Assembly (NCBI RefSeq): GCF_003730195.1
Contig: NZ_QWGG01000004.1
Span: 1-64,000 of the forward strand
Reading direction: 5' to 3'
DNA from: Halosimplex salinum
GTDB lineage: Archaea; Halobacteriota; Halobacteria; Halobacteriales; Haloarculaceae
DNA length: 64,000 nucleotides
Every line of letters starts with the position of its first letter. Position 1 is the first letter of the stretch. Below the pieces are notes generated by a model. The model saw only the letters and a program-made list of their open reading frames with translations. It made no database searches and had not been told where the DNA came from. Positions 7,767 through 15,089 of the stretch are shown here, piece after piece. A program made the translations under genes and the position numbers.

Positions 7767-10474
7767 GAATCACGGAAGTTGCGTTGGAAGACATCAAGTC
7801 GTATGAGGATCGGACTGTCGTGCCAATCGAAGGCGGCGTGACGGCGATTCTCGGTGAGAACGGCGCGGGGAAATCGACGGTTCAGGAGGCTATCGGATTC
7901 GCGTTGTTCGACTCGCTCCCGTTCAACAACAAGGAGTTCGTGCGGGAAGGCGCAAGTTCAGGAACAGTCGAAGTCACGTTCGAGCAAGATACACAGAACG
8001 GGACGGACCGGTACAAAGTTGTTCGATCCGTCGGCCGGTCGAAGTACGGCGTGCACCGGTATGATCCCGATGCTGACGAGTGGATCGATCAGGACATCGA
8101 TTCCAAGACGCAGTTGGTGGACTGGTTGTGTGCGCGCTTCGATGTGGAAGATGGCGACGAGCTTAGCAGTCTCTGGAGTTCCAGCATCGGGGTACCTCAA
8201 ACGCGATTCCTATCGGACTTCTCGCAAACGCCTCGAAATCGCAAGGCAACGTTCGATGCGCTCCTGAATCTGGACGCGTACGAGGAGTCGTGGGAGACGC
8301 TCAAGGACGTGCCGGACGCAATCGAGAGTCGGCAGCAGGATCTCCGTAGGGACATTGATACGCTCACCGGCGAGGTGCAAGGGTTGCCGGACGAGCGAGC
8401 GGAAGCGGAGTCGTTGGCCGATGACGTTGAGGAAATTGAAGCCGGGATCGAACGGAAAACCGGCGAGTTGTCGGAGAAAGAAGACGAGTATGAAGAGTTG
8501 GAAGCTGTTGAAGAGGAAATCGACCGCCTTGACCAGGAGGTTGATTCGCTGGAAGGGGACATCGACTCGACAGAGAGCAATTTGGGGACGGCGAAGGAGG
8601 AACTCGCGGCCGCCGAAGAGGCACAGGAGAAATGCGAGGCGAACCGGGAAGGGCACCGTCGGTACGAGGAGGCACGCGAGCGGCAGGATGAGTTAGAGGA
8701 ACAGGAGGTCGAACGGGACGCGCTCGTCGCGGACCGAGACGAACAGGAAGACACGATCCAGGCGATCGAATTTGAAGTCGAACAGCTGGAAGAGGATCTG
8801 GAAGAACTGGAGACCGCTCGGGAGACGTTGGAGGCGCGTGAAGAGGCGAAAGAACGGTATGAGGAACTCGATGACCGTATTGAGTCGTTGAAAGACCGCG
8901 AAGACGACGTAGACGCATTCGAAGTGGAGATCGAGGAGTTGGCAGAGCAGATCGAATCGAAGGAGCGCGAAATCGAGGCGAAAGAAGAGACGATTGCGGA
9001 GATAGAGGACGAGTGGGAGGGGACGACGGATCCGGAAGCTCTCTCCGGTGAGATCAACGACCGAGAGGCGAGTCGGAAGCAACTGGAGAGCGAACGTGAG
9101 CGGCTCGAAGAACAGTTAGATAGGTTGCGTGACACGGATGTTGATGCGCCGTGCCCGACGTGTGACCGTCCGTTAAACGAGGATCACCGGTCGAAGACGA
9201 TCGAGCAGCGTGAAGCCCGGATCGAGGAAATCGAGACGGAGCGTGAGGAACTCGCCGAGGAACTTGATGCGTTGCGTGAGCGGCGTGCCACGGCGCGAGA
9301 GGTCAAGCAGCGCGTCGATAAGCTCCCTGTGCATCGGGACAAAATCGAGTCGTTGGAAGGTGAGATCGAAGATTTGCGCGCCGACAAGGAAGAGACAGAG
9401 GTGGAGTTAGCGGACTTGGAAGACGAATTGTCGGATCTCCCGGATCTTGAAGCCGAGCAGGATGACTTGGAGGAGGCGTACGACGAATACCAGACTGCTG
9501 AATTCCGAGTTCAGGAGCATGCTGATGTCCCTGATGAGTTGGAGGCAAAACGGGCGGAATTAGAGGAGGAACAGTCGGTACTGGCGGAAATCGAAGACGA
9601 GTTGGAGGAGTTCGAGGGCCTGGATGAAGAGTTGACGGAGGTCAAGGAAACGCTGGAAGAGGCGGAGTCGGCACATCAAACGTATATCAAGTACGAGCAG
9701 CAAGCGTCGCAAGTGGAAGAGCGTCAGGAGAGAGTGGAAGACCTGGAGAGCGAGCTTGCAGACCTCGAAACGAATCTCGAAGAGACGAAGGCAGAACTGG
9801 AGGAGACGAAAGCGTCGTTCGATGAAGAACGATTCGAGACGCTGGAGTCAGACATCGAGGAACTCCGGGAGGAACTGGCCGGTGACCGGCGGTCATTAGA
9901 GCATAAGCGGGAGAATCTGGCGGAGGTTCGTGAAACGATCGAGGAGTTGGAGACGAAGCTAGAGGAGCGTCAGGAGAAACTTCAGCAGGTGAAGGAACTG
10001 AAAGCGGACCAGCAGTTCGCTGACTGGGTGCGGGAGAACGTCCGTGAGGCCGGGCCGAAAATGCGGGAGATCATCACCGATCGGATTGGATCCCGGGCGA
10101 ATGAGTTGTTCCGGTCGATTCGCGGCGCATCGGCTGAGACGCTGGAGTGGACGAGCGACTACGAAATCGTCGTCCACGATGCGGATGTCAGAAAGTCGTT
10201 TTCGACACTGAGCGGTGGGGAGAAGATGGCAGCTGCACTTGCGGTGCGACTGGCGATTCTCGAACAGTTAGCGTCCGTGGGGATCGCATTCTTGGACGAA
10301 CCGACGGCGAACCTCGATCGGCAAAAGAAACGGAATCTTGTCACCCAGCTCAAACAGCTGGATAGCTTCGAGCAACTCACGGTCATTAGTCACGACCAGA
10401 CGTTCGATTCGATGACTGACTACACGATCACCATCGAGAAAGACCAGCAGACGTCGGAGGTGTCGGTCAATTAA
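7763..10474 (+). CDS. rad50: Rad50-family SMC-like ATPase
   Basis: 903 residues: N-terminal Walker A GENGAGKST (31-39), two long Glu/Arg-rich coiled-coil arms, a central zinc hook CPTC (Cys464, Cys467), then the ABC signature LSGGEK (816-821) and Walker B FLDEPTANLD (Asp845, Glu846) at the C-terminus. This is the complete Rad50/SbcC layout, so two heads and a hook-mediated dimer are expected. It partners the Mre11 encoded just upstream (ATGA overlap) to bind and process DNA ends. Its stop codon shares one base with the nurA start. The coiled-coil produces spurious Ser-rich frames on the opposite strand. Confidence 0.95.
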   Translation: MRITEVALEDIKSYEDRTVVPIEGGVTAILGENGAGKSTVQEAIGFALFDSLPFNNKEFVREGASSGTVEVTFEQDTQNGTDRYKVVRSVGRSKYGVHRYDPDADEWIDQDIDSKTQLVDWLCARFDVEDGDELSSLWSSSIGVPQTRFLSDFSQTPRNRKATFDALLNLDAYEESWETLKDVPDAIESRQQDLRRDIDTLTGEVQGLPDERAEAESLADDVEEIEAGIERKTGELSEKEDEYEELEAVEEEIDRLDQEVDSLEGDIDSTESNLGTAKEELAAAEEAQEKCEANREGHRRYEEARERQDELEEQEVERDALVADRDEQEDTIQAIEFEVEQLEEDLEELETARETLEAREEAKERYEELDDRIESLKDREDDVDAFEVEIEELAEQIESKEREIEAKEETIAEIEDEWEGTTDPEALSGEINDREASRKQLESERERLEEQLDRLRDTDVDAPCPTCDRPLNEDHRSKTIEQREARIEEIETEREELAEELDALRERRATAREVKQRVDKLPVHRDKIESLEGEIEDLRADKEETEVELADLEDELSDLPDLEAEQDDLEEAYDEYQTAEFRVQEHADVPDELEAKRAELEEEQSVLAEIEDELEEFEGLDEELTEVKETLEEAESAHQTYIKYEQQASQVEERQERVEDLESELADLETNLEETKAELEETKASFDEERFETLESDIEELREELAGDRRSLEHKRENLAEVRETIEELETKLEERQEKLQQVKELKADQQFADWVRENVREAGPKMREIITDRIGSRANELFRSIRGASAETLEWTSDYEIVVHDADVRKSFSTLSGGEKMAAALAVRLAILEQLASVGIAFLDEPTANLDRQKKRNLVTQLKQLDSFEQLTVISHDQTFDSMTDYTITIEKDQQTSEVSVN

Positions 10475-11739
10475 TGCCGATCGATAAACACGGTGTCGCG
10501 TCTGAATTGGAGGCGAACGTTGACACGATTAAGACGTATCTCGAAGACGATACGGGGATCGTGGAGCGGTATCAAGACGCGTTTCAGCGGTTGCCCGACG
10601 AGTGGACGAGCGAGGAGATTCGAGCGTCGCTCCAGGACGCGTCATACCCAGGGGCGTATCCGACAGACGAGTTCGATGAGGGGGATAGTCTCATCGTTCC
10701 GTACCCCGAGAGTGACGGGTGGGAGAATCACGAGGAGGTCAACGAGTGGGCCCGCGATATTATTCGTGACGTGCCGGTGATGGCTGTCGATGGGTCACAG
10801 CTCCCGCCGACAACGCAATTCAACGTTCCGCTCGCGTACGTCCAAGCGGCATGGGCAGTCAACCACCATCACGCTGAGGGACGGCTTGACCGCGGCGTCG
10901 AAGGACGGCTCTTGACGCCTGACGAGGTCACACAAGAATCAGAGGACGGTGACTACCGGTTCGTTGATTCCCAACTCGTGGGGCATCACCGGTTCGAACA
11001 CGAAGGGCGGCTACTCATCGACCAACTCTCGGAGTTAGCTGATGCGCGTGATGCAGGTGATATCGATCAGACGCCGGTCGTGTTCTATGACGGGCCGTTG
11101 ATCGCGTCGTTTGCGAATCCGTTGAAGCCAGAGACCCGAGAGCGGTACATTTCGACGCTGAGTCGAGTTATTGCAGCGAGTCAGCACCACGAGATTCCGC
11201 TGGTCGGGTACGTTGCCGGGTCGAGCGCCACTGAGCTCGTGAAGATGACACGGCTCCTGTTACGCGAGGAATTCGGGACGGATCGCGTCATTCCGGATGC
11301 ACACGTCTTGACGGAGTTGATGAGCCCGTGGGGGGACACGACAATCCCGTTCATCTCGAAACGCGATGGGAGTATCGACGCGTTGCAGACAACGTACAAC
11401 GGGGAAGCGTACGAATTCCGCGATGACATCTTGTTCTCGTACCTGAACGTACCGCCAGGCGCTGGACTCGACCGAATCGAATTCCCCGGGTGGCTGTGCC
11501 GCAGTAACGGTCCCGACGGGTACGATTCGATGTACGAGTACACCGTCGATATTGTGCGGGCAGAAGCAGGCATCGGACGTGGCTATCCTGAAATCCTGCA
11601 ACAGGCCGACAGTGACGCTGTGTTAGACCATCAGGACCGCCAACAGTTCCAGCGCGTCGTCCAACGCTGGGCTGAATCGAACGACGTACCGCTGGAATGG
11701 GACGCCAAAGCACTAAGCAAGGAACTTCGACGACGATGA
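10474..11739 (+). CDS. nurA: NurA-domain 5'-3' nuclease
   Basis: 421 residues. The NurA active-site motif VMAVDGSQ (Asp106) and the second metal-ligand motif FYDGPL (Asp206) are both present, and the remainder matches the RNase H-like NurA fold in length. NurA is a Mn-dependent 5' to 3' exonuclease that works inside the HerA hexamer during archaeal end resection. It starts at the rad50 stop (TAATG junction), so the two are translationally coupled. The NurA-HerA pair is split here by a further gene rather than adjacent, which is unusual. Confidence 0.9.
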   Translation: MPIDKHGVASELEANVDTIKTYLEDDTGIVERYQDAFQRLPDEWTSEEIRASLQDASYPGAYPTDEFDEGDSLIVPYPESDGWENHEEVNEWARDIIRDVPVMAVDGSQLPPTTQFNVPLAYVQAAWAVNHHHAEGRLDRGVEGRLLTPDEVTQESEDGDYRFVDSQLVGHHRFEHEGRLLIDQLSELADARDAGDIDQTPVVFYDGPLIASFANPLKPETRERYISTLSRVIAASQHHEIPLVGYVAGSSATELVKMTRLLLREEFGTDRVIPDAHVLTELMSPWGDTTIPFISKRDGSIDALQTTYNGEAYEFRDDILFSYLNVPPGAGLDRIEFPGWLCRSNGPDGYDSMYEYTVDIVRAEAGIGRGYPEILQQADSDAVLDHQDRQQFQRVVQRWAESNDVPLEWDAKALSKELRRR

Positions 11740-11812
11740 TTCACCACCACACCCCACACGCACCAGCAGGATGCACCGCTCGACGACCAGACGACAGTAC
11801 GGAGACGAAGCT

Positions 11813-12478
11813 ATGACAGACACACTGGCTGACGGAGACAGTCCGGATCTCGATTCGTGCGTTCGGATTGGCAGCATCGTGTCCTCGAACAGCCATCTGG
11901 ATTACGTCGCCGAGGTGTACAAGGAACGAGACTGTGATCGTCCACCGGAACTGCACGAGCGCGAATTCGGACAACCCGTCTTCATCAAGAAAACTGTCGA
12001 CGGAACCGAGCACGCAGTCATGGGCGTGATTTATGACACGCAGTTAGTCGATCCTGACCAGGGACGAACCGGGCCGCGATTAGCGCAGGACGACCAGGCC
12101 CAATTCACGCCGGGATACATCGAAGAGCGCACCACGCTCGCTGGCGTGGCGCTTCTCGGTACCGCAGAAATCGCCGAAGATGGGACAATACAAGAGCCAA
12201 CGCATCAAATGCCGCGGTGGACGTTAGAAGTCGAGGATACCGTCTTCCACTGTCCTGATCAGGTCACGGTTTCCTTCCATACCGTCGACGATCAGATTCA
12301 GTTGGCGTACATGGATCGACTCTTAGATATTGCTGGTGACCTCGGGTCGGAGGTCATCGTCGCACTGATTGACCGGTTACGAGGGATGCTACCGGAAGAC
12401 GATCCAAATCAGCGAGTACTAGACGTGGTTGAACAGAACGTGCAGTGGCAAGCGCGGGAACAGCGAGGGATGGTCTGA
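11813..12478 (+). CDS. Unrecognised protein between NurA and HerA
   Basis: 221 residues from the ATG at 11813, chosen because GGAG lies about 10 nt upstream; an in-frame ATG at 11771 would add 14 residues. The N-terminal part (VRIGSIVSSNSHLDYVAEVY, then a glycine-containing strand region) is beta-rich and loosely resembles the HAS-barrel found at the N-terminus of HerA ATPases; the C-terminal 60 residues look helical (LLDIAGDLGSEVIVALIDRL). There is no nuclease or ATPase motif. Its stop overlaps the herA start (TGATG), so it is made in step with HerA and likely binds it or regulates NurA loading. The function is unknown. Confidence 0.7.
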   Translation: MTDTLADGDSPDLDSCVRIGSIVSSNSHLDYVAEVYKERDCDRPPELHEREFGQPVFIKKTVDGTEHAVMGVIYDTQLVDPDQGRTGPRLAQDDQAQFTPGYIEERTTLAGVALLGTAEIAEDGTIQEPTHQMPRWTLEVEDTVFHCPDQVTVSFHTVDDQIQLAYMDRLLDIAGDLGSEVIVALIDRLRGMLPEDDPNQRVLDVVEQNVQWQAREQRGMV

Positions 12479-14121
12479 TGACTGATCGATCAGACGTGGT
12501 CGGCACCGTTGCTGGACCGGGTGACGATCCGAACGAATTCGTGTTCGTGACTCCGTCGGACAAGTCGATCAAGACGGGTGAGTTCATCACGTACACTGTC
12601 TCGGTTGAAGGTGAGCCACGATCGGTGTTCGCTCGCGTGACGAACCGTGAGCTGATTCGGGGTCTCCCTGAAGGGTTCCTTGCGGATCCGGAGGTCGGGC
12701 CGGAGACAGTTGCGGCAACGCTCGGTGTGCCGACTGATGACACTGAGTTGTACCGGTTGACAGCAACGGTCATCGGGTACTACGATACGAACATGACGAC
12801 GTTCGCTAATCCTCGCCAGTTGCCTGACCCGGGGACGCCACTGTCGATTGCACCACACCAGCAACTCGAAACCGTGTTGCCGAACCTCGGCTGTGAAACT
12901 GACAGCACAGATGTCACAACACTTGACGGAGTCGCGCACATCGGCTGGCTGTTGAATCGACCAGCAGAGGCGACAAATTTACACATTCCAATCGAAGAAT
13001 TCGCTTCGACACACCTAGCGATTCTCGCTTCAACAGGGAGCGGGAAATCCTACACAGCGTCGGTCCTAATCGAGGAGATGATGCGTCCGAGCTCGCGTGC
13101 ATCACTGCTCGTGTTTGACCCACACGGTGAGTACGACACGTTGGCGGAAATGCAGGGTGAAGAGGCGTTCCAAGGTGCAGATGGGTATGAACCAAGTATC
13201 GAGTATTACGACCCGGAGCGCCTTCGAGTTCGCATCTCTGAACTTGAGATTGGTGACGTGATGGCGATCTTGGACAACCCAAGTAATCGGATGCAAGAGC
13301 GGCTTTCGACGGCGTGGCGCGCGATGCAGAGACAAGAGAGTCGGACGTGGGGTATAGACGAACTCATTGCCGAAATGGAGCGGATCTACGGCGATGATGA
13401 CGCGAGTGTCGGCGCACTAGAGTGGCGACTCCGACGGTCGATTGAACGGAATGATCTCTTCCATCCCGAAGAAAACGTTCCGCTGGACGAGATTGTAGAT
13501 CCGGGGCAGTGTACGGTGCTCCAGATGGATACGTTGGATCAGTGGGACCAGCAACTTATCACGACCGTTCTTCTGCGGCGGATGTATCGAGAGCGACTTG
13601 ATGACGTGCGAGACCGGGATTCGGATATCGAGCATCCGATTTTCGCCTTGTTCGAAGAGGGACACCGCTTTGCTCCAGCCTCCGGTGAAGCCCCATCGCT
13701 AGGGATCATGCGAACGATCACGTCTGAAGGCCGTAAGTTCGGATTCGGACTCGGGATTATCAGTCAACGTCCGTCGAAAATCGATCAAGACGTACTGTCG
13801 CAGTGCGGAACCCAGATCTCGATGCAGATCAAAAACCCGAATGACCAGGACGCGATCAAAAACTCCGTGGAGGCCGCTGGCGAGGACGTGCTTCGGGAGT
13901 TGCCCGGTTTAACCCCAGGGCAAGCGGTCGTGTCTGGTGACGCAATGAACACGCCAGCACTGATCCAAGTTCGACAGCGACGCACACCACACGGTGCTGG
14001 AAGCAGGCCAGTTATCGAAGAATGGCGCGAAGCATATGACGAACGACAACGCGAACCGACACAGTCCGAATCGGCTGATTTCGCGGAGGGAGATTCGACT
14101 GGCGTTCAGAGCTTAGACTGA
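12478..14121 (+). CDS. herA: HerA-family hexameric DNA translocase
   Basis: 547 residues. An N-terminal HAS-barrel-like region (VVGTVAGPGDDPNEFVFV) precedes a FtsK/HerA ATPase with Walker A STGSGKS (185-191), VFDPHGEYD shortly after, Walker B/catalytic FALFEEGHRF, and the sensor segment FGLGIISQRPSKID. The C-terminal tail carries a short basic stretch. HerA translocates on double-stranded DNA and drives resection with NurA and Mre11-Rad50. The ATG at 12478 overlaps the previous stop. The HerA remnant at 5820-6122 is of a different subtype, so this is the only intact copy in view. Confidence 0.92.
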   Translation: MTDRSDVVGTVAGPGDDPNEFVFVTPSDKSIKTGEFITYTVSVEGEPRSVFARVTNRELIRGLPEGFLADPEVGPETVAATLGVPTDDTELYRLTATVIGYYDTNMTTFANPRQLPDPGTPLSIAPHQQLETVLPNLGCETDSTDVTTLDGVAHIGWLLNRPAEATNLHIPIEEFASTHLAILASTGSGKSYTASVLIEEMMRPSSRASLLVFDPHGEYDTLAEMQGEEAFQGADGYEPSIEYYDPERLRVRISELEIGDVMAILDNPSNRMQERLSTAWRAMQRQESRTWGIDELIAEMERIYGDDDASVGALEWRLRRSIERNDLFHPEENVPLDEIVDPGQCTVLQMDTLDQWDQQLITTVLLRRMYRERLDDVRDRDSDIEHPIFALFEEGHRFAPASGEAPSLGIMRTITSEGRKFGFGLGIISQRPSKIDQDVLSQCGTQISMQIKNPNDQDAIKNSVEAAGEDVLRELPGLTPGQAVVSGDAMNTPALIQVRQRRTPHGAGSRPVIEEWREAYDERQREPTQSESADFAEGDSTGVQSLD

Positions 14122-14138
14122 TCACTATCTCACAGTAG

Positions 14139-14145
14139 ATTTACA
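14139..14145 (+). promoter_or_regulatory. TATA-like box of the single-repeat TBP gene
   Basis: An ATTTACA element lies 27-33 nt upstream of the ATG at 14172 with a purine-rich stretch before it. The spacing suits a leaderless archaeal transcript and means this gene can be expressed separately from the mre11-herA operon that ends at 14121. Confidence 0.45.
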
Positions 14146-14171
14146 ACACTGGTGCTCGGTGTGCCATTCAT

Positions 14172-14573
14172 ATGACTACCGAGGGACTTACCCCAGGCAC
14201 GCTACGAGACGCGCTCACTGATGTTGGTGTCGAACTGAACACGGGTGAAACAGCGGGATGCGTCGAATTAGAATCCAATTTAAATCTTAATGCGCTCGCA
14301 ATCGGTCTCGGATTAGCGAATATCGAGTACGAGCCAGAACAATTCCCCGGTTTGATTTACCACGTAGACCAACCAATGACCACCGCTGTGTTGTTCGGTA
14401 ATGGTGTAATCGCAACAGTGGATGGGATGGATGAGCCGGCAGTTACGGATGCCATTTTGACCGTGATTGAACGAGGGGAAGACCTCGGACTCATCGAAGC
14501 CGACTCAACACCATCAGTGAACGTGCCTGTCGAGTCAATTCCAGTCGCTGACATAGTTGAAACTGGGGAATGA
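14172..14573 (+). CDS. Single-repeat TBP-like protein
   Basis: 133 residues. Residues about 35-110 align with the second repeat of haloarchaeal TATA-binding protein: NLNLNALAIGLGLANIEYE, PEQFPGLIYHVDQP, TAVLFGNGVIATVDG and a final helix ending EDLGLIE. Normal TBP has two such repeats (about 185 residues); the first is absent and replaced by a 30-residue N-terminal segment of unknown type. The usual SGK and TG residues in the DNA-contacting strands are changed to NGV and VDG, so DNA binding may be weakened or altered. It might dimerise into a TBP-like saddle, bind TFB, or act as a decoy. It has its own promoter. Confidence 0.8.
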   Translation: MTTEGLTPGTLRDALTDVGVELNTGETAGCVELESNLNLNALAIGLGLANIEYEPEQFPGLIYHVDQPMTTAVLFGNGVIATVDGMDEPAVTDAILTVIERGEDLGLIEADSTPSVNVPVESIPVADIVETGE

Positions 14574-14612
14574 ATCTGATCCGGGCTGACAGCGCTGAAT
14601 CGGCACAACGTG

Positions 14613-15089
14613 TTACGGAACTTCATCTACGACATCGCGTAGACCATCTGGACTGGACCAAGCGAAGCATCGATTGTGAAGTTCGAAGAGGCGGAATTCG
14701 TTGAGATGCACCCAACTGTATGGAACTGGGGCGTCTTCGACGTCGTCTCGATTTTCAAGTCGCTCTATGATGTCTGGTTTCGCAAGATCGATATCGTTCT
14801 TGTTCGCCGCTGTGATGAGGGAGTCCAGCTCTTCTTCGGTGGTAGCTTCGTCGAGATCGTCGTTGAAGTAGATAGTCGCGGCAGCGGCGATGACGTCTGC
14901 TTCCGTGTTGAGGTTCTGTGCGGTCATCCACGCGTAGTCCCGGGGTAGCACGTAGAATTTGTCGAAGTTGTCCAACCGGCGTATCTCTCCCGACTGACCG
15001 AGCAGGCGATGGAGCGCGTGTAGTCTTCCGCGAGAGTCGGACAGAGAATCGACGAGACTAGTCCCCGAACAACCGGGATAGGAATCCAC
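14613..15089 (-). CDS. Small hypothetical protein coupled to PLD-ATPase
   Basis: 158 residues if the first ATG (15089) is used; that start lies inside the 3' end of the PLD-ATPase gene (overlap 32 nt), so the two are probably translationally coupled, though a later start is possible. The product is acidic and mainly helical, with WMTAQNLNTEADVIAAAA and two Leu/Asp-rich helices (EEELDSLI, IIERLENRDDVED). No motif or family is recognised. Its position makes it a likely partner of the PLD-ATPase, for example an inhibitor or a recognition subunit. Confidence 0.6.
   Translation of the reverse strand: MDSYPGCSGTSLVDSLSDSRGRLHALHRLLGQSGEIRRLDNFDKFYVLPRDYAWMTAQNLNTEADVIAAAATIYFNDDLDEATTEEELDSLITAANKNDIDLAKPDIIERLENRDDVEDAPVPYSWVHLNEFRLFELHNRCFAWSSPDGLRDVVDEVP

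Noticed and set aside
7432-9135. Ser-rich and Arg-rich minus-strand ORFs
   Set aside because: Antisense products of the Rad50 coiled-coil codons (GAG/GAA read as CTC/TTC) with no domains.
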